A DNA stretch of 64,000 bases from JAOUEA01 sp035249905 (GTDB lineage: Bacteria; Actinomycetota; UBA4738; HRBIN12): positions 1 through 64,000 of the forward strand of contig DATFFT010000097.1 of the NCBI GenBank assembly GCA_035249905.1, in the 5' to 3' direction. The first letter of the stretch is position 1. Every line of letters starts with the position of its first letter. The position numbers and the translations under genes are program-made. This document shows positions 8,179 through 20,006 of this stretch, one piece after another. The notes beneath the pieces were generated by a model that was given only the letters and a program-made list of their open reading frames with translations, was not told the origin of the DNA and did no database searches.

Positions 8179-8207
8179 CGGGCCCTTCCGCCCTCGGAGA
8201 GGGCCCG
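8179..8207. other. Inverted repeat in the gap before clpC
   Basis: CGGGCCCT (8179-8186) is exactly complementary to AGGGCCCG (8200-8207) around a 13-nt loop. No T-run follows on either strand, so it is not a convincing intrinsic terminator. It lies in the 437-bp stretch between the divergently transcribed receiver gene and clpC (8088-8524). That stretch otherwise holds only the clpC promoter. Confidence 0.35.
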
Positions 8208-8392
8208 TTCATCGTGGCACCCGCCAGGCACACCAGCAACGGGCCGGAAGGAGGACATTCCATGGTCCGAACGGGGGATTCGGGGCATCCGCCGAAAGGC
8301 ACCTAATCCTCGGAGCTGGAATGTCCGAACAACACGGTAGGACGACGTGAGGGAGTTCACGGTGCTGTTCCGAGGTTACGAAGGGCCACGGG

Positions 8393-8398
8393 TATACT
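8393..8398 (+). promoter_or_regulatory. Probable clpC -10 box
   Basis: TATACT is close to the sigma-A consensus and stands out in GC-rich DNA. It lies 126 nt upstream of the clpC ATG, so the transcript would have a long leader. The -35 region (around 8368-8374, TTCCGAG) is weak. Confidence 0.4.
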
Positions 8399-8524
8399 TC
8401 CTCTCGACGGGCGCTGCGACCGGAGACCGGGGGCGGCGCCCAATGCGGCTCGGGGGTAGGACGGGGTCCGTTGATCTCCGGTCGGAAACCGGAACATGCG
8501 AGTCGTGGCCCGGAGGGTGCTGAG

Positions 8525-11020
<2,496 letters not shown>

Positions 11021-11026
11021 GCACGT

Positions 11027-11047
11027 GAGCCGGGCCGAGCCCGGCTC
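11027..11047 (+). terminator. Hairpin just after clpC
   Basis: GAGCCGGG (11027-11034) pairs perfectly with CCCGGCTC (11040-11047) across a 5-nt loop, 6 nt past the clpC stop. It has no T-tract, so termination may be weak or helped by the second hairpin at 11078-11107. Confidence 0.5.
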
Positions 11048-11077
11048 GTCCTGCCGCCTGCCCGGCGGCACAAGGCC

Positions 11078-11107
11078 GAAGCCCGGACCCCGCAGGGCCC
11101 GGGCTTC
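11078..11107 (+). terminator. Second, stronger hairpin after clpC
   Basis: GAAGCCCGG (11078-11086) pairs with CCGGGCTTC (11099-11107). After one A/C mismatch a further CCC/GGG pairs around a CGCA loop. The descending arm ends in GGGCTTCTCGG, which is only mildly T-rich. It probably acts as the clpC terminator together with the first hairpin. Confidence 0.6.
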
Positions 11108-11244
11108 TCGGCACCTGGTGGGTCACCTCGAGTTCACCTGCTGCAGGGGGTGAGATGTGACACCTCGCCGAAGCGTGTCTCCACTCTGCCTGCATCTTTC
11201 ACCGATGCCGCCGGGGAGAACGAGCACCTGGCATCATCGTCGAG

Positions 11245-14041
11245 GTGGAACGACCCCAGCGCGCGCACGAATCGATGTCCGAGGTGGTCGGTCGCCGGAT
11301 CGAGCTGGACGGTGTCGAGTCGTTCATCGGCGACGTTCAGCTCGGACCGGCGTGTCTGGTCATCCGGGGCGAGGCGGGGATCGGCAAGACCACGCTGCTT
11401 CGCCGCACGATCGAACGGTGCCGTGAGCACGGGTTCGAGGTCCTGTTCGCGCGATGTGCGGAGGAGGACATGCCGCTAGTCAGCGTGGGATTGGCCGATC
11501 TCCTGCGCGGAACCGAGGCGGACGATCCCGTCCTGCACCAGGGTGCCGACGCGAGGCTCCAGGGCGAGGCGCTCCTCGAGCTGCTGCGCTCGCACCCGCG
11601 GACGGTGCCCACGGTGATCGCGATCGACGATCTGCAATCGATGGACGCACCGTCCGCCCGGGCGGTGAGGTTCGCATTGCGACGGCTCGACTCCGAACGG
11701 GTCGGCCTCGCCACGACGATCCGGGACGACGCGGACCCGCCAGATCCGCTGGAGACGTCGCGCCTGTTCCCACCCGAGCGGCTCTCCGTGTTCGAGGTCG
11801 GCCCGCTCGAGCGGGACGAGCTCCGGTACCTCCTGCGGTTGGTCGTGTCCGCGGTCTCGAGGCCCACGCTCGACCGCATCTACGAGGTCTCCGGGGGCAA
11901 CCCGTTGTACGCGATCGAGCTGGCGCGATCCCTCCCGCGCAAGGAGATCGGATCGCCGGGACAACTGCATCTCCCCGCGTCGCTGACCGCGGCCATCGCC
12001 TCGAGGCTCGCCACGCAGCCCCCCGAGGTCAGGGTCCTCACGCGAACCCTCGCCGTCTCGGGACCCGCCCGGATCGACGAGCTGCGCAGATCCGTCGGCT
12101 CGGCCGACCTGGATGCTGCGCTCGCGGCCGCGACGCGGTCGGGGCTGCTCGTGGTCGACGACGAGCTGCGGGTGAGCTTCGCGCACCCGCTGGTGGGCTC
12201 GGTCGAGTACGACACCATGAGCCCGCTCGAGCGGAGCGCGTTGCATGCCACGCTCGCCGAGCAGGTCGAGGACCCGGACGCCAAGGCTCGCCATCTCGCC
12301 CGGTCGACCGGAGATCCCGATGCCGGGGTCGCCGCGCTGCTGGAGGAGGCGGCCACTCGAGCGAGCGAACGGGGCTCCCCAGCGCTCGCGGCCGAGTTCA
12401 TCGGCCATGCTGTGCGGCTGACCCCTCCCGGGGAGCCGCAGGCCTTCCTCCGTCGATCCCTCGCAAGGATCAAGGACCTCGCGGGGGCGGGAGAGGTCAG
12501 CCGTGCCTTGGCGGCGGCCGACGATCTGATCGCCGGTCTCGCTCCCGGTGCCGGCCGGGCCGAGGCGCTGATCTCCCGAGCCAACCTCGAACACGACGAT
12601 CTCAGGCACGGTGAGGAGCTGTTGGAGCAGGCGCTCTCGGATGCCGGCGACGACCGGTTGCTGCGGGGCCGCGTGCTCGACATGCTGGGCTGGCTCCAGG
12701 GGATGTTCCGCGGTGACCTGGCCCGAGGGATCGCATCCTCCCGGGAAGCCCTCGAGATCGCCAGGAGCGAGGGTGACGACGAGCTGGAGATGTCCGCGGC
12801 CGCCGGGTACGCTCACCTCGAGCTGCAGACGGGCAACCCGATGCCTGACGTGATGCAGCGGGCGCTCGACATCGAGGCCGAAGCCGGGAAGCCGCGCCTG
12901 TGGGGTGGACCGCGGGCGCTTCGATCCGCCCAGCTCCGGATGGCAGGAGACCTCGCCGGGGCACGGGCGCTCGCCGAAGCGGTCCACCGGGAGGCGATCG
13001 AGTCCGGGAACGAGCGTTGGCGTCCCTACAGCCTGTACCAGCTGGCCACGATCGAGACCTACTCGGGTGACCTGCGCGCGGCGGATCGCCTCGTGGCACA
13101 AGCCCTCGAGGCGGCTCGCGACACCGACGATGCCCACGTCGAGGAGTGGATCAGGTTCTGCATCGCGACGATCCAGGCGTGGTCCGGACGGGGCGAGGAG
13201 GCGAGGCAGACCGCCGCCGCGATCCTGCGGTGGGCCGACACCCGGGGGGAGCGTCCGGCGATCGCCCGGACGAGGGCTCTCCTCGGGCTGCTCGCGCTCT
13301 CCGAGGGACGCCAGCAGGCCGCTGCGACCGAGCTGCTCGCCGCCGCCGAGGCGCTCGGGGAGATGGGCTTCCACCACCCAGCCGCGATCCCGGCCGTCCC
13401 GGATGCGATCGAAGCGCTCTCGCTGACCGGCGACCTCGAGCGGGCGACGACGCTCCTCGAGGAGCTGGACGAGCGGTCGCGCGGTATCGACTCGCGGTGG
13501 GTGGAGGCGGTGATCGAGCGGGCCCGAGCGAGCGTGCTCCTCGCCCACGGCTCTGCCGATGAAGCAGCACATGGCTTCCGAGCGGCGGCGTCCTCTTTCG
13601 ACGAGCTCGGATTCGTCCCTGAGGCCGCACGCGCGTCGTTCGGCCTCGGTCGAGCCCTGTTGCGTCTCGGCCAGCGATCCCGCGCCGCCGACTCCCTGGC
13701 CGAGGCCCGGGACCGCTTCGCGGAGATGGGGGCCGCATCCTGGGCGACACTCGTGGCGCGCGACCTGGAGCGCGCGACCCCCGGCCGGGCAGAGGGGGAG
13801 CTCACGCCGACCGAGCAGCGGGTGGCGGGCCTGGTCGCGGAAGGCATGAAGAACAGGGAGATCGCCGGGGCGATGTACGTGAGCGTCGCGGACCGTCGAG
13901 GCCCACCTCACCCGGATCTATCGCAAGCTCGGTATCCGCTCACGGAACGAGCTCGTCCGGTTGGTCTCGGGGGGAGCGGTCGACCTGGGGCCCTCGGCGG
14001 CCACATCAGGGACACCCGAGGGTCGGTCCCGGCAACTGTAG
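11245..14041 (+). CDS. LuxR-family AAA regulator with a one-base frameshift in its HTH
   Basis: This is a large STAND-type regulator. It has an AAA domain with Walker A GEAGIGKTTLL (42-52) and Walker B VIAIDDLQ, then a long TPR-like helical region to about residue 845. A C-terminal LuxR helix-turn-helix starts LTPTEQRVAGLVAEGM. In that domain the frame breaks at 13888: after MYVSV the expected (R)TVEAHLTRIYRKLGIRSRNELVRLV continues in the +1 frame to a TAG at 14039-14041. Removing one base would restore a 931-residue protein. In the uncorrected frame the DNA reads on to 14700 as nonsense antisense to the RIO kinase gene. The GTG at 11245 is the likely start, and an ATG at 11275 is an alternative. 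The activating ligand is unknown. Confidence 0.85.
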
Positions 14042-14122
14042 GGCAACCCCGCTCGTGCCCGCGCTTCGTTCACCGATACCTTCGCGAGGTCATCGATCGC
14101 ACACGAACGGAAGGAGACCACG

Positions 14123-14314
14123 ATGTTCACTCCCGCAGCAGCGGTCGACGTCGCAGAAGCCGTCGCCGGTGGCTCTCAGAAGCAACAGCCCGTGCTGCTC
14201 CCTCGCTCGGCGTCGCGGTCCCGCGAGGATCGCAGGTCGCGTCGCCTTGGGGCCGCGATCCGGCGCCGAGTGCCTGCCCCGCCGGCGGCCACGTTGCGCG
14301 CGCGATCGGCCTGA
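14123..14314 (+). CDS. Small Arg-rich protein, unrecognised
   Basis: This 63-residue ORF has an excellent ribosome site, with AAGGAG 7 nt before the ATG, and a TACCTT box at 14077-14082 that could serve as -10. The N-terminal third is Ala/Val-rich, followed by QKQQP and a strongly basic stretch (SRSREDRRSRRLGAAIRRR). I recognise no family. It sits between the LuxR regulator and the convergent RIO kinase gene. The translation signals are the main reason to call it real. Confidence 0.45.
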   Translation: MFTPAAAVDVAEAVAGGSQKQQPVLLPRSASRSREDRRSRRLGAAIRRRVPAPPAATLRARSA

Positions 14315-14334
14315 GGCGGTGTCCGGGCGTGACG

Positions 14335-15096
14335 TCACATCGTCAGGCCCCGGAGCTCCTCTGGCACGAGGTCGGCGAGCTCCCAGCTGGTCCACAGATC
14401 GGCCGAGATCCGATCGGCGGGACGATCCGCACCGTGGCGCGAGGCCCACTCGCACACGCGCTCGACGTCTCGGCGCAGGAACGCCTCGGCATGACGATTC
14501 TTCCTGGGGTCGACCGCCTGCGGAAGATCGATCACCGTGACATCGCCGTTCCACACGAGCAGGTTGTAGGGCGACAGGTCCCCGTGCACGACGTTCAGGA
14601 ACAGCATGCGTTCGATCGCGCGCAGCACCTGATCCATCAGGGATGCGGTCTCGTCGGGGTCCTCGGGCCTGTAGGCGCGGAGTTGGGGGGCGGCGAGTGA
14701 CTCGTCGCCCACGTAGCTCATCAGGATCGCGTCCCCCGTGCGCTCGATCGGTCGGGGCACGGCGGCTCCTCCCGCGGACAGGGCGCTGAGGGTCTCCCAT
14801 TCGCGATCGACCCAGATCGTTCCCTGCACCTCCCGGCCGAAGCGGGTCTTCTTCTCGAGCGCCACTCGCACGCGGCGTTCCTTGATCCATTCGCCGTCTC
14901 GATAGACGGATTCGTCGCGGAAGTCGCGCCGATCCAACGGGTGGTAGGCCTTCAGCGCGACGAGGTCCTCGCCGGTCGTGCGGGGGTTGGCGCGGCAGAG
15001 ATGGACCGAGGCTTCCTTGCCGCTCTTGATCGGTCTCAGCACCGCTTCGATGAGTCCCTCGGTGAAGAAGTGCTCGAACTGGTTCGCGTCGGACAA
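14335..15096 (-). CDS. RIO1-like atypical protein kinase
   Basis: The 253-residue protein has RIO kinase features: an ATP-site region IKSGKEASVHLCRA with a following catalytic Lys (VALKAYHP), the catalytic loop VHGDLSPYNLLVW (Asp and Asn) and the metal-binding VIDLPQAVD. RIO kinases phosphorylate serine, and their substrates in bacteria are poorly known. A TTG at 15096 was chosen as start because AAGGAG lies 6 nt upstream of it. The next in-frame ATG at 15138 lies upstream of that SD site and would add residues unlike the family. Genes on both sides read towards or away from it, so it is probably monocistronic. Confidence 0.85.
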   Translation of the reverse strand: MSDANQFEHFFTEGLIEAVLRPIKSGKEASVHLCRANPRTTGEDLVALKAYHPLDRRDFRDESVYRDGEWIKERRVRVALEKKTRFGREVQGTIWVDREWETLSALSAGGAAVPRPIERTGDAILMSYVGDESLAAPQLRAYRPEDPDETASLMDQVLRAIERMLFLNVVHGDLSPYNLLVWNGDVTVIDLPQAVDPRKNRHAEAFLRRDVERVCEWASRHGADRPADRISADLWTSWELADLVPEELRGLTM

Positions 15097-15251
15097 CGCG
15101 GTCTCCTTCCGGGATGGTTCGTGGCATGGACCGACCACGTCCCGAAGGGAGCGGTGCGTGGGCGCCGACCGAGAGGGTGGCGCTTACGCGAAGGCGAACC
15201 GGAAGGGACGCGGCGTACGCGCGACATCGAGCACCGAGATCGCGGCCATGC

Positions 15252-15872
15252 TCATCGCCCCCTTCCGTCGATCTCCGACGCGCCGACCGCGTCGGAGTGC
15301 CCGGTCAGCCTAGCACCGTCATCGGTCGTGTCCACCGTGGTGCCGGACCGCGCAACCAACACCAGCGCGCCGATCAGCGCGAACGCGCTCAGCGCCATGA
15401 ACGGGATCGAGATGAAGTGGAACCTCCAGATCCACACCACGGTGCAGGGTGCGTCGGGACTGCACGAGGCCGACGCCTGCTCCGGGAAGCGCTCGAGTTG
15501 GTAGTGGTAGATCGAGATCGCGGCACCGATCGCGGCCACCGGCACGACGTACCGCCACACGCCGGGGTCACGCCGGTATGCGGCCACGAACAGGATCGGC
15601 GCCAGGGGATACATCGCGATCCGCTGGTACCAGCAGAGCTCGCACGGCACGAAGTGGGCGACCTCGGAGAGATAGAGGCTCCCCAGCGTGGCGGTGAGCG
15701 CGACCAGGAAGGCCAGCCACAGGGCCGACGGCCCGAGGGTCTCGATCAGCGCCGGCCTCATGCCCCGTGAGCCGTCGCGGTCGACGATCACGACCAGGGC
15801 CATGCCCACGACCGCGAGGTCGGCGGCCACGGTGAGCAGCGCGAACAGGGTGGCCATCGTGTCGACGTCCAT
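15252..15872 (-). CDS. Disulfide bond formation protein B (DsbB family)
   Basis: The 206-residue integral membrane protein has the two redox Cys pairs of the family: Cys77/Cys80 in PCELCWYQR and Cys137/Cys143 in the outer loop. Several hydrophobic helices surround them. DsbB-type proteins reoxidise a thiol-disulfide oxidoreductase and pass electrons to quinone. A TlpA-like thioredoxin at 46316 is not linked to it. The C-terminal 30 residues are hydrophilic. The ATG at 15872 lacks a strong ribosome site, and an in-frame ATG at 15857 is an alternative. It is divergent from radA. Confidence 0.88.
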   Translation of the reverse strand: MDVDTMATLFALLTVAADLAVVGMALVVIVDRDGSRGMRPALIETLGPSALWLAFLVALTATLGSLYLSEVAHFVPCELCWYQRIAMYPLAPILFVAAYRRDPGVWRYVVPVAAIGAAISIYHYQLERFPEQASASCSPDAPCTVVWIWRFHFISIPFMALSAFALIGALVLVARSGTTVDTTDDGARLTGHSDAVGASEIDGRGR

Positions 15873-15957
15873 GGGTGAAGCGTATCCACCTCTGTCGCCG
15901 ACGGAGGACTCCTTCCTCCGGCCGATCGCCCCGCGAGGCCGTGTCGGTCCCAGGGGG

Positions 15958-15963
15958 TAGGGT
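15958..15963 (+). promoter_or_regulatory. Probable -10 box for radA
   Basis: TAGGGT lies 9 nt before the radA ATG, which has no Shine-Dalgarno sequence. The spacing is at the long end for a leaderless start. Confidence 0.35.
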
Positions 15964-15972
15964 CGGCGCCCG

Positions 15973-17340
15973 ATGGCGAAGACACGCGTGACGCTCTCGT
16001 GCCGTGAGTGCCGCCAGCAGGTGTCGCAGTGGGTCGGTCGATGCCCCGGCTGCGGCGCCTGGGGCACCATCGACGAGTTGGCGCCGGGCCGACCCGGCTC
16101 GGCGTTCGCCGCCGTGGCGACCCCCCTGATGGGTGAGGGCGACGCGGCCACGCCGGCATCACGCATCGTCACCGGGGTCTCCGGGGTCGATCGAGTGCTG
16201 GGAGGTGGCCTCGTCCCGGCGTCGGTCTTGCTGCTCGCGGGCGAGCCGGGCATCGGCAAGTCGACGTTGTTGCTGCACCTGGTCGCCTCACTCGCATCGC
16301 GCGGGCACGCCTGTCTCCTCGTGAGCGGAGAGGAGTCGCGCGACCAGATCGCGGACCGAGCGCGCCGCCTCGATGTCCCCGCCCGCGGTGTTCGCTTCGC
16401 GCCTGGCCGCGATCTCGAACACGTGCTGCAGACCGCTCGCAACGAGGGGCCGGCGCTGCTGGCCGTCGATTCGATCCAGACGATCCGCGATACCGCCGCA
16501 ACGCAGGTTCCCGGCGGCGTCTCCCAGGTGCGCACGTGCGCCGATGCGCTGACCGGGCTCGCCAAGACCGACGGCATGGCAGTGCTGTTGACGGGGCACG
16601 TCACGAAGGACGGCGAGCTCGCCGGTCCCCGCGCCCTCGAACACTCGGTCGACGTCGTGCTCACGTTCGACGGAGACCCACGCTCCGGCATGCGGGTGCT
16701 GACCGCGGGGAAGAACCGCTTCGGCGCCGAGGGCGAGAGCGCATGGTTCGAGATGAATGCCGACGGGCTTCGGGAGGTCGATCCGACGAACCTGCTCGCG
16801 AGCGGCGAACAGGTCCCCGGGGCGGCCACCGCCCTGGTCAGATCGGGGCGCCGGGCGCTCGCCGTCGAGGTTCAGGCGCTCGTGGGCACCTCTGAGGGTG
16901 GGGCTCGGCGCCAGGCCACAGGGATCGATGCCCGCCGGTTCCAGCTGGTCGCCGCGGTGCTCGACCGGGTCGCGGGGCTATCCGTCGGCCGGTCGGAGCT
17001 GTTCGGGGCCTCCTCGGGAGGTGTGAGGATCGACGACCCTGCGTGCGATCTCGCGATCGCCGCCGCGCTGGCCTCTGCGGCCACGGGAGCGATGCCGCCC
17101 GATCGATCCGCGTTCGTCGGCGAGATCTCTCTCACCGGCTTGGTCCGTGCGGCGCCCGCCATGCCGCAGCGGCTCGCCGCGGCCCGCGCGGCGGGTTCGA
17201 CGAGGGTTTTCGCTGCTCCCGACGATGTTGCCATCGACGGCATCGAGCTGGTTCCGGTCCGCCATGTCGCGCAGGCACTCTCGTGGGCGATGGTGAACGG
17301 CCCGCCCGCGCCCGGCGAGCTGAACAGACGTTCAGCCTAG
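15973..17340 (+). CDS. radA: DNA repair protein RadA
   Basis: RadA is a RecA-like ATPase that drives branch migration in recombinational repair. The 455-residue protein has an N-terminal C4 zinc finger (CRECRQQ... CPGCGAWG), Walker A GEPGIGKSTLL, the RadA-specific KNRFG motif (GKNRFGAEGESAW) and a C-terminal Lon-protease-like domain (about 290-445). In many actinobacteria disA follows radA, but here carD does. An inverted repeat CTGAAC-4-GTTCAG covers the last codons (17320-17335). Confidence 0.96.
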   Translation: MAKTRVTLSCRECRQQVSQWVGRCPGCGAWGTIDELAPGRPGSAFAAVATPLMGEGDAATPASRIVTGVSGVDRVLGGGLVPASVLLLAGEPGIGKSTLLLHLVASLASRGHACLLVSGEESRDQIADRARRLDVPARGVRFAPGRDLEHVLQTARNEGPALLAVDSIQTIRDTAATQVPGGVSQVRTCADALTGLAKTDGMAVLLTGHVTKDGELAGPRALEHSVDVVLTFDGDPRSGMRVLTAGKNRFGAEGESAWFEMNADGLREVDPTNLLASGEQVPGAATALVRSGRRALAVEVQALVGTSEGGARRQATGIDARRFQLVAAVLDRVAGLSVGRSELFGASSGGVRIDDPACDLAIAAALASAATGAMPPDRSAFVGEISLTGLVRAAPAMPQRLAAARAAGSTRVFAAPDDVAIDGIELVPVRHVAQALSWAMVNGPPAPGELNRRSA

Positions 17341-17394
17341 GCGCATCGGCGCGCTCGAGGGCGCCGAATCAGCCCTCTGACCTGCGGATTTAGG

Positions 17395-17424
17395 TTGCGC
17401 CGCAAGCGGCTCCCGTGCTACCCT
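17395..17424 (+). promoter_or_regulatory. Probable carD promoter
   Basis: TTGCGC (17395-17400) and TACCCT (17419-17424) are separated by 18 bp, a good actinobacterial sigma-A arrangement. The predicted start lies about 40 nt upstream of the carD GTG, which leaves room for the GGAGG site. Confidence 0.5.
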
Positions 17425-17470
17425 TCCGAACGGATCGTTGACATCCCAGCCCCGACTTCGTGGAGGTTCC

Positions 17471-17977
17471 GTGTTCCGTAAGGGCGATACCGTGGTGCAT
17501 CCGGAGCATGGAGCAGCAGTCATCGAGGAACTACGGGAGAAGGAGTTCCTGGGGGAGACCCGCACCTATCTGGTGCTCCGCGTCGCCTACGGCGATCTGA
17601 CCTTGATGATCCCGACCGATTCGACCGAGCAGGTCGGTTTGCGTTCGGTCGTGAGCAAGAACGAGGTCAAGAAGGTCCTCAAGGTCCTCACCGAGGAAGA
17701 GTCCTCGATGGCAGCCAACTGGAGCCGCCGATTCAAGAACAACATGGAGAAGCTCCACTCAGGCGATCCGTACCAGGTGGCAGAGGTCTTGCGGAACCTC
17801 TCGATCCGCGATCGGGAGAAGGGCCTGTCCGCCGGCGAGAAGCGCATGATCACCAAGGCTCGCCAGATCCTGATCTCCGAGCTGTCGCATGCCACGGGCA
17901 AGACCGAGGAAGCCGCCGAGGTCATGATCGACGACGTTCTCGACGAGGCTCACGGCGAGAAGATCGCCGCCGTCTGA
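17471..17977 (+). CDS. carD: CarD-family RNA polymerase-binding transcription regulator
   Basis: CarD stabilises open promoter complexes at rRNA and other promoters and is essential in mycobacteria. The 168-residue protein has the Tudor-like RNAP-interaction domain (VFRKGDTVVHPEHGAAVIE to about residue 60). The helical DNA-binding domain includes NWSRRFKNNMEKL and KGLSAGEKRMITKARQIL, very close to the mycobacterial protein in length and sequence. The GTG at 17471 has GGAGG at the right distance, so in-frame codons upstream were not used. Confidence 0.95.
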   Translation: MFRKGDTVVHPEHGAAVIEELREKEFLGETRTYLVLRVAYGDLTLMIPTDSTEQVGLRSVVSKNEVKKVLKVLTEEESSMAANWSRRFKNNMEKLHSGDPYQVAEVLRNLSIRDREKGLSAGEKRMITKARQILISELSHATGKTEEAAEVMIDDVLDEAHGEKIAAV

Positions 17978-18132
17978 CGTCCCTCGGCCGAACCATCCGG
18001 TCTCTCCACGGCACCCCCGCGCCGTCTACAGGCGCCCTCGATTCGCGCCGATGCTGTCCTCGAGCAACTGGTTCGTTCAGTCTGCCGCCGGCCGAGCGAC
18101 CCGTCGGACGCACGAAGGAGGTGGATTCGGCC

Positions 18133-19221
18133 GTGAGCGAGCGCGAGCGCGAAACTCGCGACGGCGCGATGCGTGGCCACCTCGTCGAAGGTGTCCGCTT
18201 GATCTTCATCGCCTTGCTCGCGACGGGCGGATTCATCGTCGGCGGCGCGGTCGCCGGCGAGAGCACGACCCGTGCCCTGGGCTTCATCTTCCTCGGGGCG
18301 GCCGTCGGGTTCGTGATCGGCGGCGTCGCGGGGCGGCTCACCCTCCGCGCGGTGGGCGGCATGGAGCGCGAGCTTCGTCGCCGTCCGGCGCCGCAGCTCG
18401 CGGGCGGCGTGGTGGGGCTCATCATCGGGCTCATCGTGTCGGGCCTGCTCATGATCCCCTTGCTGTTCGCGCCGAGCGGCGCCGCATGGCCGGCGATCAT
18501 CTTCGTCTACCTGGTGTTCGGCTCGCTCGGCTTCCGTGTCGGAGAGGCGAGCTACGAGGACATCTTCGGGCTGCTCGGCATGAAGCCGCGTGCCTCGGTG
18601 GTCGGGCACGGAGACCTGCACGTGCTCGACACGAGCGCGTTGATCGACGGTCGCGTGCTCGACCTTGTGGCGACCGGGTTCGTGGGCGGCACGGTGCTCC
18701 TGCACGACGGGGTGCTCCGAGAGCTGCAGGCGATCAGCGATTCCAGCGACCCGCGCCGACGCCAGCGCGGGCGCCGCGGGCTCGACGTGCTCGTCGAGCT
18801 CCAGAAGGCGCCGACCGTGCAGTTCCAGCTCGTCGAGGAAGCTGGCGTCCTCGATGTCGACGCGGCCCTCGTCAGGCTCGCTCGCGAGCGGGGCGGAACG
18901 CTGATCACCGTCGATCACAACCTGGCGAAGGTCGCGGAAGCGCTCCGGGTGCCGGTGGCGCAGATCAACGCACTCGCCTCCAAGTTCCGTGTGCCCTACA
19001 CGGCCGGCGACGAGATCTCGGTCCGGCTCGTCAAGGAGGGCCGTGAACACGGCCAGGCCGTCGGCTATCTCGACGACGGCACGATGGTCGTGGTCGAGAA
19101 GGCGTCCGAGCTGATCGGGTCGACGCCCGACATCAGGGTCACGAACGTGATCCAGACGACGACCGGGCGCATGGTCTTCGCCGCCCTGGTGTCCGAGTCG
19201 TCCGCCGAGATCACGGGCTGA
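18133..19221 (+). CDS. PIN/TRAM-domain membrane protein (YacL-like)
   Basis: The 362-residue protein has four hydrophobic segments in its first 150 residues. A PIN nuclease-like domain follows, starting VLDTSALIDGRV and including TLITVDHNLAKVAE with conserved acidic residues. A C-terminal TRAM domain (about 290-350) would bind RNA. Such proteins commonly sit between carD and ispD in Gram-positives, but their role is not settled. AAGGAGGT at 18115-18122 is placed for the GTG at 18133. The GTG at 18121 overlaps the ribosome site itself and was rejected. Confidence 0.88.
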   Translation: MSERERETRDGAMRGHLVEGVRLIFIALLATGGFIVGGAVAGESTTRALGFIFLGAAVGFVIGGVAGRLTLRAVGGMERELRRRPAPQLAGGVVGLIIGLIVSGLLMIPLLFAPSGAAWPAIIFVYLVFGSLGFRVGEASYEDIFGLLGMKPRASVVGHGDLHVLDTSALIDGRVLDLVATGFVGGTVLLHDGVLRELQAISDSSDPRRRQRGRRGLDVLVELQKAPTVQFQLVEEAGVLDVDAALVRLARERGGTLITVDHNLAKVAEALRVPVAQINALASKFRVPYTAGDEISVRLVKEGREHGQAVGYLDDGTMVVVEKASELIGSTPDIRVTNVIQTTTGRMVFAALVSESSAEITG

Positions 19222-19307
19222 GCCATCCGCCCTCGGACCGTTCGAGGGATCGCCCGCGGCCGACCGGGGGGTTCGTGTCGAGCCGCGCGTCTGGCATGCT
19301 TCGGGTC

Positions 19308-20006
19308 ATGGCCCCCACTCACGGCTCGGCCGTCGCGATCGTCCTGGCCGCCGGGGCGGGTCGCCGCGTCGGCGCCGATGAGCCCAAGGCGTTCCTGCCG
19401 ATCGGCGGACGGCCGATGCTCACGGTGGCGGCCGGGGCCGCGGCGGCATCGCCGGCGGTTGGCTCGATCGTGGTCGCCGCACCCGAAGGGTGGACCGAGC
19501 GGGCCCTCGCCTGCGTTCGAGGATGCGGTGTTCCCGTCGACGTGGTGACCGGGGGAGCGACACGCCAGGCCTCGGTTCGCGAGGCCCTCGCTGCCGTCCC
19601 CGTGGAGGCGGAGGTGGTGGCGATCCACGACGCGGCTCGCCCGTTCGCCCCGCCCGACCTGTTCACGGCCGTGATCGAATCGGTGAGTGGCGACGCGCCC
19701 GGGGTCGTCCCGGTCGTGCAGGTGAACGACACCGTGAAGGAGGTGGTCCATGGTCGCATCGTCGGCACGCTCGATCGTGACCGCCTGGCGCTCGCGCAGA
19801 CTCCTCAGGCGTTCGACGTCGCCGTGTTGCGGCTCGCTCACCGCCATGCGATGGATGCCGGCCTCGAGCTCACCGACGATGCATCGGTGTTGGAGCACGA
19901 CCGGCTGGTGGTTGCCGCGATCCTCGGTGACCCGAGCAACGTCAAGATCACGACCCTGTTCGACCTCGCGAACGCCGATGCACGTATGGGAGGAAGCGGT
20001 GACTGA
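19308..20006 (+). CDS. ispD: 2-C-methyl-D-erythritol 4-phosphate cytidylyltransferase
   Basis: IspD activates MEP with CTP in the non-mevalonate isoprenoid pathway. The 232-residue protein shows VLAAGAGRRVGADEPKAFLP (nucleotide binding), VTGGATRQASVREAL, IHDAARPF and a C-terminal NVKITTLFDL. All are family signatures. The start at 19308 matches family length. The stop overlaps ispF by 8 bp, so the two MEP-pathway enzymes are co-translated. Confidence 0.96.
   Translation: MAPTHGSAVAIVLAAGAGRRVGADEPKAFLPIGGRPMLTVAAGAAAASPAVGSIVVAAPEGWTERALACVRGCGVPVDVVTGGATRQASVREALAAVPVEAEVVAIHDAARPFAPPDLFTAVIESVSGDAPGVVPVVQVNDTVKEVVHGRIVGTLDRDRLALAQTPQAFDVAVLRLAHRHAMDAGLELTDDASVLEHDRLVVAAILGDPSNVKITTLFDLANADARMGGSGD

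Noticed and set aside
14042..14700. C-terminal continuation of the LuxR regulator frame to 14700
   Set aside because: After the frameshift the sequence has no similarity to the family and runs antisense to the RIO kinase. The real HTH end is at 14041 in the other frame.
15873..16829. Upstream extension of the dsbB-like frame antisense to radA
   Set aside because: RadA is unambiguous on the plus strand. The DsbB family N-terminus is at 15872.
17320..17335. CTGAAC-4-GTTCAG at the end of radA as a terminator or operator
   Set aside because: It lies inside the last codons, has only 6-bp arms and no T-tract, and the carD promoter starts downstream. It may be chance.
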